NCBI GenBank assembly: GCA_963580285.1
Contig: OY757011.1
Coordinates: 116,617,037 to 116,681,036, forward strand
Source: Lucinisca nassula
Taxonomy: Eukaryota; Mollusca; Bivalvia; Lucinida; Lucinidae
Direction: 5' to 3'
Length of the DNA stretch: 64,000 nucleotides
Under the pieces are notes generated by a model. That model ran no database searches, was not told the origin of the DNA, and worked only from the letters and a program-made list of their open reading frames with translations. This document shows positions 11,022 to 21,310 of the stretch, piece after piece (position 1 is the first letter of the stretch; each line of letters begins with the position of its first letter). The position numbers were made by a program, and so were the translations under genes.

Positions 11022-11258
11022 ACACACACATATAGAGAAATACTTTTTGCTGACCTTCGAAGGCGGTTCTCCTGTCGTGGGTTGTTGATCATGTGTTATA
11101 GTTTGTCTTAGCATGTATGTATTGCTAATATATTCTATTTAGATAGCCGTTTAGCCATTTTGTGGGAAAGTAACTGTCCTTTCGGCTTCCCGCTAGTGAT
11201 GTTGGAGCGGTGAAGTAATTGTATCGATTCCTGATCAATGCCTTTATTTTTATCTTGA
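10906..11258 (+). mobile_element. PLE 3' module (copy 4) with poly-C/(CA)n
   Basis: A plus-oriented, 5'-truncated 3' module: TATTTGTCTAA, AAAATCGATTTAAG, then about 20 C, then (CA)n, followed by CCGTTTAGCCATTTTGTGGG and ATTGTATCGATTCCTGATC. It separates the linker upstream of integrase from the protease region of the gypsy element. Confidence 0.75.
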
Positions 11259-11735
11259 AGAAAGAGACCTTGTTTTCTCGTCATCAAAAACTGCTTGAGG
11301 CGGACAAAGCTCATGAATTTCCTGCTCAAAAGGAACAGGTGTTTGGTCTTTGCAAGGATTAAAAGTCAAAAGTGGGTTAACCAAAACCCAAAACCTTACC
11401 TTAAGTCATTGCCTAACAATAAATGAACACCTTTAAAGGGTAAAGAAGGTCTAATACCAACAGCTACTGAACCAGACGACGGGTCTGATGACATATAAAC
11501 GTTATGAAGCGGACCATTAATAAATCCACATTCCACACTCTGAATAAGGACACTTTGGCCCAAAGACGTCTTCTCAGAAAAAGACAGTGCATTTGCTGAA
11601 ATATGAGATTGGGGAGCTCCGGTATCTCGTAAGATTGTAATAGGGTTAGGATGGGCATACCTGTCACCATTTAGTGACACAAAACCATCTGATAAGATTG
11701 GTAACAAGAGACCCATGGGCCACTAACGCTCATCA
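11259..11735 (-). pseudogene. Ty3/gypsy retropepsin-type protease region
   Basis: The minus strand encodes about 107 residues beginning MGLLLPILSDGFVSLNGD. They include the aspartic protease signature ILRDTGAPQS with the catalytic DTGA at 11615-11626, and a PFKGVHLLLGNDL segment that resembles the family's second conserved block. This protease would cut the Gag-Pol polyprotein. The 5' flank towards gag is cut by a 4.9-kb insertion (11736-16640). The protease core itself is open, but the element around it is destroyed. Confidence 0.8.
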
Positions 11736-11958
11736 GAGGTATACAGGCATGGTGACCATCTTGGTCATGTGACAACAAAAGGCCACCATGCAATCAGTAA
11801 AATCCACTGTCTTGCCTTTTTCCACACAATTGTCTATGTGACCAAATTTGACCGTAACGTAAAAACAAGTCAAGGTCAACCAAAGGTCATCATTTGAAGA
11901 AAACTGGTAGGGTCCGAGCCCCCGATGCTGCATACCAGGTTTCAAGGTCATCGGCCAT

Positions 11959-13410
11959 TTGGTTCCTTTAAAGGTTTTAGCTGAAGAGAGAGTTATAGTA
12001 GATAAACATGTTTGTCTTTCAGCCACCAAGTTTGCTGTGTGTGTTAACGAAGGCCAAGACAAGCTTCCTACGCTATACCGGTTACCAAAACTTCATAAAA
12101 AACCTTATAAAGCACGGTTTATTGCAAATTCTAGCTCTTGCACTACCACTGAACTTTCTAAATTATTAACTTCCTGTCTTACTGCTATTAAAACGCACGT
12201 AATTAAATATTGTGATAAAGTCTTTGAAAGATCAGGAAGAAATCTGTTTTGGTCTATAAAAAATTCGAATGAGGTTTTAAATAAATTGAAATCTAGACAT
12301 TTTCGTGCTTCCAGTCTGTCTACCTACGATTTTTCCACTCTTTACATTACACTTCCTCATAATCTTATAAAAGAAAAGCTTAATGATTTAATTGAATGGG
12401 CTTTTCACAGAGAAGATTCTCTCTATCTTGCATGCAATGTCAGAAATGCATTTTTCACTTCTAAAGAGCATAAGAATTATACACTTTGGTCATGTCAGAA
12501 AGTGTGTGATGCCGTCACCTTTCTACTTGACAATATTTATATTAGATTCGGTACTAAGTTATTTAGACAAATTGTGGGTATTCCGATGGGTACTAATTGC
12601 GCACCTCTTGTGGCTGATCTGTTCTTGTATTGTTTTGAAAGAGACTTCATTTTGTCGCTTTCCATTGATAACCAATCTGAAATTATTGAAGCTTTTAGCT
12701 CTACTTCTAGATATTTAGATGATTTATTAAATATTGATAATACCTATTTTGATGGTTTGATCAGTCAGATTTACCCCCTAGAACTTCAGTTAAATAAAGC
12801 AAATTCTTCTGATACCGAGGCCTCGTTTTTGGATTTACATCTATCTATTGTAGATGGATTTGTTTCGTGCAAAATTTATGATAAACGCGATGACTTTGAT
12901 TTTGAGATTGTAATTTTTCCTTTTTTGGATGGTGATGTTCCTCGTGCGCCATCCTATGGCGTTTATATTTCGCAATTAATTCGATTTGCTAGAGTGTGTA
13001 GTCATGTAACTGACTTCAACACTCGTAATAAATTATTAACGGCTAAACTCCTTAATCAGGGTTATCGGTACCATAAACTACGCAAAGCGTTTTCAAAATT
13101 TTATAGACGCCATTCTGATTTAATTTCAAAATTCAATATTGGGCTTAAATCTCTTCTGCAACAAGGTCTATCGGAACCCGAATTTTATGGTGACTTAGTA
13201 TATAAATTCAGAAAAATATATAACCGCAATGACTTCAGCACCCAATTTCGTAAAATCATTCTTCGATATAAAAAGATTGGGTACAACATGGATATTATAC
13301 GACAGACTGCATGCATGGTAGTTAACCCAATCACGGTTGGCAACTTTGCTTCCCTCTTTTATTGCACGCCGGTGGGTCAGGCCTCAGATTCTATGACGGC
13401 TCCAACGTAA
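11959..13410 (+). CDS. Penelope-like reverse transcriptase, 5'-truncated but open
   Basis: The largest open frame in the window, about 483 codons. RT features in order: RLPKLHKKPYKARFIANSS (motif 1-2, about residues 41-60), STYDFSTLYITLPH (motif A with its Asp), QIVGIPMGTNCAPLVADLF (motif B), SRYLDDLLNID (motif C, YLDD), EASFLDLHLSI and FRKIILRYKKIGYN near the end. The family is Penelope-like by PKLHK and GIPMG motifs; clade unresolved. No GIY-YIG endonuclease follows before the stop at 13408. If it belongs to a group with an N-terminal endonuclease, that part is lost. There is no proper start: the frame opens at TTG in the flanking tandem repeat, and PLE sequence begins only at about 11977. 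So it is a dead 5'-truncated copy with an unusually undamaged RT. Confidence 0.85.
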   Translation: MVPLKVLAEERVIVDKHVCLSATKFAVCVNEGQDKLPTLYRLPKLHKKPYKARFIANSSSCTTTELSKLLTSCLTAIKTHVIKYCDKVFERSGRNLFWSIKNSNEVLNKLKSRHFRASSLSTYDFSTLYITLPHNLIKEKLNDLIEWAFHREDSLYLACNVRNAFFTSKEHKNYTLWSCQKVCDAVTFLLDNIYIRFGTKLFRQIVGIPMGTNCAPLVADLFLYCFERDFILSLSIDNQSEIIEAFSSTSRYLDDLLNIDNTYFDGLISQIYPLELQLNKANSSDTEASFLDLHLSIVDGFVSCKIYDKRDDFDFEIVIFPFLDGDVPRAPSYGVYISQLIRFARVCSHVTDFNTRNKLLTAKLLNQGYRYHKLRKAFSKFYRRHSDLISKFNIGLKSLLQQGLSEPEFYGDLVYKFRKIYNRNDFSTQFRKIILRYKKIGYNMDIIRQTACMVVNPITVGNFASLFYCTPVGQASDSMTAPT

Positions 13411-13985
13411 AGGCTTATTGAGAATTAGAGAGATAATGTTGGTTGGTGCCTGATGCTCTGTCTCTGGTCGGGCTCATCGGAGTCTAACTGTTGGTTTTCT
13501 TATGCTCATGCATTTCACTGGTTTCTTGCTGTCGAGTCCTCACCGTTGTCTTACCTCTGTGGTTCTTTGATTTTTGTGTTCACGGAGATGTTGCACTGAT
13601 GAGTTAGGAGGCCATCATGCGGACTGAACAAATTATTTGTCTAAATCGCGACGGAAGTAAGGGCGAGAATTGTGGCCACGTAAAATCGATTTAAGCCCCC
13701 CCCCCCCCAGTTGAAATCTTCCACTGACCGTTCCAAGGCGGCTCTTCTGTGGCGATTTATTTATGTTGTTGTTTGTTACTTACAGTGTGTATCACTTGTG
13801 TCTTTTAATTTTGGATGGCCATATGGCCATTTTGTGGGAAAGTAACTGTCCTTATGGCCTTCCTTTGTTTAGGTTTCCATTATGGTCTGGTCGCTTAATG
13901 TTTGTATTTCTTTCCCTTTGGTGTCTTTTATGGGTGTAGTAAGTTAATTGTATCAATTCTTGATCTTTGTTTTACTTCTACCTTT
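13411..13985 (+). mobile_element. PLE 3' module (copy 5, attached to the open RT)
   Basis: The reference copy of the 3' block. It begins AGGCTTATTGAGAATTAGAG right after the stop, includes CTGATGCTCTGTCTCTGG, a GCACTGATGAG box, GTCTAAATCGCGACGGAAG, a poly-C tract (13697-13708), GACCGTTCCAAGGCGG, GGCCATTTTGTGGGAAAGT, and ends in GATCTTTGTTTTACTTCTA. The tandem repeat resumes right after with ATACAATATATGGGC, which fixes the 3' boundary near 13985. Confidence 0.85.
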
Positions 13986-16640
13986 TATACAATATATGGG
14001 CTTGGCAGCCATATTGGTCATGTGAACCAGTCCTTACGTTTAAACTTTCATTCCCCCTTCCCATAGAAGCTCCACGTGTAATTTGGTTTCAATCAACCTA
14101 GCAGTTTGAGTAGAGAAGAAGATTAAAATACTGAATCTGAGCCATTCAGGACAATTGTGGGCAAATGACCTTGACCTTTGGAGTTGAAAAACTTCATTCA
14201 GCTGATTGCAAATATCATTTCTGTAGCCACAGGTTACCATGCAATCAGAAAAATCCACTGTTTTACCCTTTATCCATACATATGTCTAAGTGACTATATA
14301 TGACCTTGACGTAAAATGGGTCAAGGTCAATCAAAGGTCATCATTTGAACAAACTTGGCAGGGCCCGAGGCACCGATGCTGCATCTCAAATTTCAAGGTC
14401 ATCGGCCATTTGGTTCCTGAGAAAAACATTTTTAAAGGTTTTTACCATATATGGGCATGGCGGCCATATTGGTCATGTGACCCAGTCCTTACAAACACAC
14501 TTTCGTTCCCCCTTCCCATAGAGGCTCCACATGTTATTTGGATTCAATCGACCCAGCAGTTTAATTTGACAAAAAGATAAAAATACTCAATCTTAGCCTT
14601 CCCGGACAAAGGTCAGTAAATGACCTTTACCTTCGGAACTGACAAAATTCCATTCAAGTGAGTGCAAATATCATTTCTGATGCCACTAGCTACCATGCAA
14701 TCAGAAAAATCCATTGGTTTGCCTTTTTTCCATACAAATGTCTAAGTGACCATATTTTGACCTTGACATAGAACATGTCAGGGTAAACCAAATACCTTGA
14801 CCATTGGAACTGATAAACTTTCATTCAGCTGATTGCAAATATCATTTCTGATGCCACAGGTTACCATGCAGTCAGAAAAATCCGCTGTTTTGCCCTTTTT
14901 CCATACAAATGTGTATGTGACCAAATTTGACCTTGACGTAAAACAGGTCAAGGTCAATAAAAGGTCATCATTTGGACAAACTTGGTAGGGCCTGAGTCCC
15001 CAAATGCTACATACCAAGTTTCAAGGTTATAGGTCATTCGGTTCCTTAGAAGAAGATGTTTAAAGGTTTTTACCATATATGGGAATGGTGGCCATCTTGG
15101 TCATGTGACCAAGATCCCATGAACAAACTTTCTTTCCCCCTACTCATGGAGAACCCAAATGTAATTTGGTTTCAATTGTCCCAGCAGTTTCTGAGAAGTC
15201 GTTTGAAAATGTTGACGCAGACGCGGACGACGGACAGCGGACAAATGCCTATACTATAAGCTCGCCCGGAGCCTTCGGCTCTGGTGAGCTAAAAATCCAC
15301 TGTTTTGCCCCTTTTCCATACAAATGTCTAAGTGACCGAATTTAACCTTGACGTAAAACAGGTCAAGGTCAACCAAAAGTCATGATTTTTACAAACTTAG
15401 TACGGCCCAAGTCCCCAATGGTGCATGCCAAGTTTCAAGGTCATCGGCTTTTTGGATCCTGAGAAGAAGATTTTTAAAGGTTTTTTACCATATATGGGCA
15501 TGGCGGCCATTTTGGTTATGTGACCCAGTCCTTACGAACAAACATCCGTTCCCCCTTCCCATTGAGGCTCCACATGTAATTTGGTTTCAAACTACCCAGC
15601 AGTTTAAGCTGAGAAGAAGATAACAATACTGAATCTGAGCCTTCCAGGACAAAGATCAGTAAATGACCTTGACCTTTGGAATTGATAAACTTCTATTCAA
15701 CTGATTGCAAATATCATTTCTGATGCCACAGGCTACCATGCAATCAGAAAAATCTACTGTTTTGCCCTTTTTCCATATAAATGCCAAAGTGACCAAATTT
15801 GACCTTGATGTAAAACAGGTCAAGGTCAATCAAAGGTCATCATTTGAACAAACTTGGTAGAGCCAGAGTCCGCAACGCCACATACCAAGTTTTTAGGACA
15901 TCGACAATTTGGTTCCTGAGAAGAAGATTTTCAAAGGTTTTTACCATATATGGGCATGGTGGCCATTTTGGTCATGTGAACCAGTCCTTACGAACAAACT
16001 TTCGTTCCCTCTTCCCATAGAGGCTCCACATGTAATTTGATTCCAAACTACCCAGCAGTTTAAGTTGAGAAGTAGATAAAATTACTAAATCTGAGCCTTC
16101 CAGGACAAAGGTCAGTAAATGACCTTGACCTTTGGAATTGATAAACTTCGATTCAGCTGATTACAAATATCATTTCTGATGCCACAGGTTAATATGCAAT
16201 CAGAAAAAAAAACTGCTTTGTCGTTTTTCCATACGAATGTCTAAGTGACCAAATTTGACCTGACGTAAAACAGGCTAAGGTCAACCAAAGGTCATCATTT
16301 GAACAAACTTGGTAGTGCCCGAGTCCCCGATGCTGCATACCAAGTTTCAAGGTCTGCCGCCGTTTGGTTCCTGAGAAGAAATTTTTTAAGATTTTTACCA
16401 TATATGGACATGGCGGCCATCTTGGTCATGTGACCAAAATCCCATGAACAAACTTTCTTTCCGCATACCCATAGAGAACCCACATGTAATTTGATTTCAA
16501 TTGGCCCAGCAGTTTCTGAGGAGAAGTCATTTGAAAATGTTGACGCAGACGCGAACGCGGACGCGGACGCGGACGACGGACGGCGGATCACTACCTATAC
16601 TATAAGCTCCCCCGGAGCCTTCGGCTCTGGTGAGCTAACT

Positions 16641-17165
16641 AGATCCCTCTCAGATAATTTTGTGTCAACAAAAGTTTCCTCCCTTGCACAAGACTATAGG
16701 TTTGGTCTTAAAGAGGTTAAACCTGTAGGCTTAAGCTCCTCTTGTCGTTCTTTCCTGTCTCAATTTTAAACATTCAGACATGAAATGACCTGTATGTTTA
16801 CAATAATTGCAAACTACTTGAGATTTAGACGAGGGATTCTGGTATTGTTTTCACCAGAAGTTTTGGAAGGATACTGGCTTTTATTTTCACCAGAAGGTTT
16901 GCGTAAATGTATGGCTATAACTGAAAAGTGGATTACTAGGATTGAGTCTTGGACATGTCTGTGGGTTAAAAGGTTGTCTAGCATAAGACCTATTCAGAAA
17001 TGGATCTTTATGAGTTAAAGCATAATCATCTGCCAAACGAGAAGCTTCCTACAAAGTTTTTACCTGTTTCCCATGAAGAAAAGACTTATTGAATGAATTT
17101 ATGCACCGTTTAAACACTTCAACAAGAACAAGTTTTTCGTAATCAAATTCTACTTTTTAGAAGAA
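16641..17165 (-). pseudogene. Ty3/gypsy gag C-terminus with CCHC zinc knuckle
   Basis: The minus strand encodes a CX2CX4HX4C knuckle, CNYCKHTGHFMSEC (16770-16811), then KLRQERTTRGA and a stop. Upstream (higher coordinates) it reads SFLHGKQVKTL and RLADDYALTHK, typical of a gag helical domain. Zinc knuckles bind the genomic RNA during packaging. In-frame stops show decay. It is cut off from the protease by the 11736-16640 insertion and from upstream gag by two MITEs. Confidence 0.75.
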
Positions 17166-17190
17166 CACCGCCTATTAAATAAGGCCTAAA

Positions 17191-17464
17191 CATTACGCAA
17201 ACGCGCCTATACAAATACATTGCCACCTTTATCGCGGAAAAAATGAAAACTTTATGATGAAAAATTGTGATATTTTTCATATTTTTGCTCAAAATATAGA
17301 TTGTGGGCACTCGTTAGAACCGCCTCGAGGCGGTTCTAACGAGTACCCACAATCTTTATTTTAGAGCAGAAATTAGAAAAATAAGGTACTCCGGTAACCC
17401 CAGTTTTACTATATAAAAGTGGGGTTCAAGGGGGTCAAAATTATATCGGCGTGTTTTCGTGATG
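17191..17464. mobile_element. Foldback MITE family A, copy 1
   Basis: Ends CATTACG... and ...CGTGATG with terminal inverted repeats around CGAAAACACGCCTATA (here ACGCAAACGCGCCTATA). The central palindrome is ACTCGTTAGAACCGCCTC followed at once by its complement. Inner halves carry GCAGAAATTAGAAAAATAAGG and GGGGTTCAAGGGGGTC. No obvious target duplication. Inserted in gag of the gypsy element. Confidence 0.9.
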
Positions 17465-17467
17465 AAG

Positions 17468-17812
17468 TAGCCGTGTTTCCGTTAACATGCCGGAAAAAAT
17501 TAGGGCGGTAGGTCGATTAAACTTTTTATTTTTTGTCAACTTTTTATTTGATAATCTTTAAAAGGGATTAATTAAAGCCATATTATCAGAAAACGTTCAA
17601 ATAATGAGGTTTAGAGCATCAAGGAAGCAAAAGAACAGGATTATAAGTATTAGTTTTGCTTTTTTGACAATTTTATGATATTTTATCAAAAGTGCTAGAA
17701 AATATTGAGGTCGGTAGGCATGAAAATCTTTTTATTTTTTCTGGATGGCCATAAAAATTGCAGGGTCGGCACAAAAATCAGGGTCGGTCGGGCTAGCGGA
17801 AACACAGTTTTT
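17468..17812. mobile_element. AT-rich MITE with GTGTTTCCG ends
   Basis: Left end GCCGTGTTTCCGTTA, right end CTAGCGGAAACACAG: inverted complements with one or two mismatches. The interior is AT-rich with repeated GGTCGG motifs near the ends. Both sides outside belong to gag remains. No coding capacity. Confidence 0.55.
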
Positions 17813-17829
17813 TTGTGGTTTTTTTTTTT

Positions 17830-18400
17830 GGCCTAACTGTTCTTTGATTCGAGCAAATTCTACATGGGTCTGGGAAATTTCCTTTTACGATTCCTACATT
17901 TCTGCCTGTAAGTCTCAGGGACTAACACGAATGCCTTGAGAATAAGTTCTTTTACCAACTCATAGTCTGAGCTCTGCTCAAGAGTCGGCTGGGTGTAAAT
18001 GTCTCGAGGTTTACCGACAACAATGCTTTGCAAAAACAAGGTCCACTGCACTTTCGGCCATTTTAATTTTCAGCAACTCTCTCACGATGCAAATTTAAAG
18101 TACTTTGTCCTGAACTGGAGGAACTAATAACATCAAAGTTACTACCAAAGTCAAAACGGGCTTAGGTTTTACCCTATCTTGACACTGGAGTTCCAATTCT
18201 TCCGTAGAAACTGCCTTTCCCTTTCATTTTCTCCATCCAATTATATCTCATTTTTTCCGTTCCCCAATTTCTCTTTGTTTTACTTCCTGATCTATGTTTC
18301 TCTTATTTCCAATTGCCTTCTAATTTCAATTTGTCTCATTTGCTATTCAGTATGCGAAGGCATAATGAGAGACAAAGCAGATGGATCAAAAGTTCTTCAT
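17830..18400 (-). pseudogene. Ty3/gypsy gag N-terminal and middle part
   Basis: The minus strand encodes QWTLFLQSIVVGKPRDIYTQ, SSDYELVKELILKAFVLVPE and TYRQKCRN, which resemble the SCAN-like helical capsid region of vertebrate-and-invertebrate Gmr1-type gag. Further upstream (18170-18350) the minus strand is rich in Lys, Glu and Arg, as in the coiled N-terminal part of such gags, but with no firm match. The upstream edge and any LTR were not recognised. Confidence 0.55.
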
Positions 18401-18555
18401 TAACAAAAATTGTACAAAACTATTCTTAATTTCATGCTTTTCATGCTTGTTCTGACAGCAGTGACCCAATAATGGGAAGCAATATCTAGCAAATCTGTCT
18501 TTAACGCATGATACATGGTACATAAAGTCTTGACGCAGACAGTGACAACAAGGGC

Positions 18556-18803
18556 CCCGTTGTTCAAAGTCTCGTTAGCTTAACGAGCTCGTAAGTGGTC
18601 ATACTGTTCACTGTTCTGGCAAGTTCAATATCTAAAATTTTGGTATTTTTTTTCTGAAAAAATGTGAGCAGCTTTTGCATTTGCAAAAGCTGCTCACATT
18701 TGTTTAGCAAAACTATTAGCATATTTGCCGTATTAAATGATCAAAGTTTTAACGATACGTTAACTAACGACGTCGTTAGTTTTGAACAACCGGCGCATAA
18801 GGC
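18556..18803. mobile_element. Foldback MITE family C, copy 1
   Basis: Begins GCCCCGTTGTTCAAAGTCTC and ends GTCGTTAGTTTTGAACAACC. The middle is a hairpin of GTGAGCAGCTTTTGCA and its complement. Other copies at 32268-32493, 39328-39565 and 44327-44537 share the same ends and the same central hairpin position. Confidence 0.85.
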
Positions 18804-18891
18804 CATGCCGCTCTCAGTGAACTTCACTTGTGGTCATTTCATATATATTTTTTTGAAACTCTTCGAAAGCTTATTTAAGAAATCTCATTTA

Positions 18892-19252
18892 TCATATGAC
18901 GTCGCGTCTGAGAGTGTAATAACGCCATTTATTATTTTCGATAATCCACTAGTGGATTAAATATGCAAATTAGCTAGATACGTCCCTTAACGTTACATGT
19001 GTAACGTCCTTAATGACGTCGCGTTTACTAACGGCGGAATATTGACATTTTTGTAAACAATCGTGAATAAAATGCGTTTTAAATGTCATATGATAAATAG
19101 AATCTTGCATTCGTGCTAATGTATTATTGAATTTATCAAACTCGTTGAGGAAAAGGGATAAAATGCTCGGCAAAGCCTCGCATTTTATCTCTTTTCCTCA
19201 ACTCGTTTAATAAATTCAATAATACATGAGCACTCATGTAAGATCCTCTATG
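18892..19252. mobile_element. Foldback element family D, copy 1
   Basis: Starts CATATGACGTCGCGTCTGAG and ends in a long hairpin (19090-19252) whose arms run from ATAGAATCTTGCATTCGTGC to TAAGATCCTCTAT with a loop at GCTCGGCAAAGCC. Copies at 35166-35913 and 59208-59502 share the end TAAGATCCTCTAT and the hairpin layout, though the stem sequence differs in the third. Confidence 0.75.
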
Positions 19253-19765
19253 AACTGAGGACTCGTGTATAGTCATTCAAAACGCAGTGAGACGTGACTG
19301 CACTTTTAATTTTGGACTAGTCCGCGTTTTAGGAAAATCACCTTCAGTTGGGATTTTATATTGGGCGATATAGTTTTACTGAGGATCGAGCTGCATCATA
19401 TTGAGCACTTGGCCACAACTTCTACATAATGGCATTAACAAAAACGTAGTTATAATTTTAAAATCTGTGAAAAAAGAAATCCGAAACCTGCTTCCCCTAA
19501 AACATAGAATAGCCTTGTCACGCTTGAACGTTGAACTCTCAAAGGTCGTTGATAAACTATAAGACCTCGGGGCCTGACCGACATACATTTCTTATAACTT
19601 TTGAAGTTTTGAAGTTGTTTTTTTTTTCAAAAATGGTGTATCTCTGATTACATTGATTTCTTGTGTGATTACTGGACGTCTCGAAAATTAATTAGCTGTT
19701 AAGATTTGCAGAATGACCTTGAAGATTGTAAATAATAAACACAACCTAATTTTCATTGCCCTTTC
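19253..19765. other. No recognisable feature
   Basis: AT-rich sequence with short open frames on both strands; none shows a motif, repeat or codon pattern I can support. Confidence 0.6.
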
Positions 19766-19958
19766 AATACTGTTGTCAGAGGATAAGTTGAAAGTGACGT
19801 CAGCGAATGTTTTTGTTGTTGAGCATTGTCCGCTGAACATTGTCAAATCGGTAATGATAATTACATGTATAACGGTATAATCTGTCTTGCCAACCAATGA
19901 TAGGTATGGTAATGACAACGGTACAACCTGTCAAACCTACCTGTGGTGGTATTATAAG
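19766..19958. repeat. Dispersed repeat F, copy 1
   Basis: Shares AAGTGACGTCAGCGAATGTT, GGTAATGATAATTA, ATAACGGTAT and TGGTGGTAT with 38268-38455 in the same order. Similarity ends at both edges. It holds palindromic CGGTATA and GGTATGGTAATGA motifs. Nature unknown. Confidence 0.75.
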
Positions 19959-20090
19959 AATCTTATATGGGTGTGAGGGGTGGATGGAAAAATCCGTCCC
20001 GAGGGACACTGTCTGGCATCACGAGTGATGCCAGACAGTGATCCCGAGGGACAGATTTTTCTATCCACCCCTCACACCCATATCGGATTC
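19959..20090. repeat. Long palindrome, ~60-bp arms
   Basis: GGGTGTGAGGGGTGGATGG at left is mirrored by CCACCCCTCACACCC at right, through GAGGGACACTGTCTGGCATC and ATGCCAGACAGTG around a CACGAG centre. A few mismatches in the outer arm. Probably the hairpin end of a foldback element that also includes 20091-20400. Confidence 0.85.
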
Positions 20091-20704
20091 TTTTTCTTGC
20101 ATACCTTCCATTTCTATTGCGGATTTTTAATGCTCCTGCCACTTCGGTTACCGACGTCCGCCATTTTGTGATGACACAACAGGAATGTTTAGTGACGTCA
20201 CGCATGACGCCATCGCGCATGAGGTTGTAATCAACCAGTGCATTTATCAAACACGCGATTATATTCGATTTGGGGTCGGAACACCAGGGTCAGAACATAA
20301 ACTTCTATCCCAGGGTAAAATCACGGATTTCCTTGTCTGGTGTGCAAGAATATCTTTTTCGTCACTGTCTACTTATCCTCCGATAACGGTCCTATGAAAA
20401 CTTTATTTATTTATTTATTTATAAAACTATTCCTTAACGATTAAATGTGGGAAACCCTAGAACGCGGCGTCTGATCAGGACCTTCCCTATTTGCATAAAG
20501 TTCAACCAATTTCTTAATAAATTTCTTAAACCAACTATACCTGAAACCCCTAAATTTCGAAATTGACTCGTGCTGTATATAAGGGGAAGATTCCATTCAG
20601 TACAAATTGGTTATAATAGACATTTCCACGTGTCCCAAGCTAAAAGAGAGAAGAAGAAATGATGTGTTATAGTCAAAATAAAATGTGTTTATCATAGAGC
20701 CACC
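20091..20704. other. Unassigned; ATTT microsatellite and GATCAG motif
   Basis: Contains two GTGACGTCA-like CRE half palindromes near 20150-20210, a (TTTA)n run at 20402-20424, and AACGCGGCGTCTGATCAGGACC, one arm of the dispersed mini-hairpin family H. No gene seen. Confidence 0.5.
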
Positions 20705-20988
20705 ATCACGAAAACACGCCTATATAATTTTGACCCCCTCTAACCCCACTTTAATTTAGGAAAACTGGGGTTTGCAGGAGTAAACCTTATTTTCCTTATT
20801 TCTGCTCTGAGATATAGATTGTTGGTACTCATTAGAACCGCCTCAATGAGGCGGTTCTAACGAGTAGATTACCCACAATCTATATTTTGAGCAAAAATAA
20901 GAAAAATATCACAATTTTTCATCTAAAATTTTTCATTTTTTCGGCGATAAATGTGTCAATGTATTTGTATAGGCGTGTTTTCGTAATG
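20705..20988. mobile_element. Foldback MITE family A, copy 2
   Basis: CATCACGAAAACACGCCTAT at left and ATAGGCGTGTTTTCGTAATG at right. Central ATTAGAACCGCCTCA / TGAGGCGGTTCTAACGAG. Immediately followed by a hammerhead element, with no gap. Confidence 0.92.
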
Positions 20989-21070
20989 TCAAAATGCTCT
21001 ATAAAAGGGTAATCCTTTGGAAGCAAAGCCTAAAACTCAGAACTGAAAACCGTAGAACAAGTTTTTTTTC

Positions 21071-21117
21071 TGCACCAGACTAGCTAGTTTCGGCCAATTA
21101 GGCCTCATCAGTGACCC
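21071..21117 (-). ncRNA. Hammerhead ribozyme, type I, partly weakened stem I
   Basis: Minus strand: GGGTCA, core CTGATGA, stem II GGCC-TAATT-GGCC, GAA, the palindromic stem III ACTAGCTAGT, then C as the cleavage-site base. All invariant core bases are present. Stem I has only about four pairs, some G-U, since the 3' strand reads TGGTGC. Activity is uncertain. Confidence 0.85.
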
Positions 21118-21310
21118 CAAATATTTCAGACTTCCCGCATTGGAATCGATAATCCAAAAGGACTAGAAAATATAACCCACATTATGTTGGAGGACAGGCA
21201 GACTTTTTACGGCCGCCACATCTACAGCTGTAGTGAAGTTAAAATGTTCTATAAAACGAGTAGTGCCTACAACACAGACCTGAGAATCGTAGAGTGTACT
21301 TTTTTTCTCT

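Larger units (their letters stand above)
11736..16640 (+). mobile_element. Tandem-repeat element with GGTCA-rich ~455-bp units
   Basis: Non-coding block inserted between protease and gag of the gypsy element. The landmark CATATATGGGCATGGCGGCC recurs at about 13990, 14446, 15072, 15488, 15943 and 16397, mostly 454-456 bp apart. Units are studded with CAAGGTCAA and TGACCTTGACC. Two copies of a terminal motif, a (GACGCG)n run then a hairpin GGAGCCTTCGGCTC and GTGAGCTAA, occur at 15190-15291 and 16515-16637. The left edge near 11724 has CGCTCATCAGAG, an imperfect inverted match to CTCTGGTGAGC at the right edge. A PLE (11977-13985) lies within it. No coding capacity. Confidence 0.7.

Noticed and set aside
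12392..12718. 108-codon frame overlapping the PLE RT
   Set aside because: Out-of-frame shadow of the RT.
13590..13640. GCACTGATGAG box in the PLE 3' module as a hammerhead core
   Set aside because: CTGATGA is present, but there is no GAAA after a stem II and no pairing stem I in any copy; probably coincidental or an extinct ribozyme.
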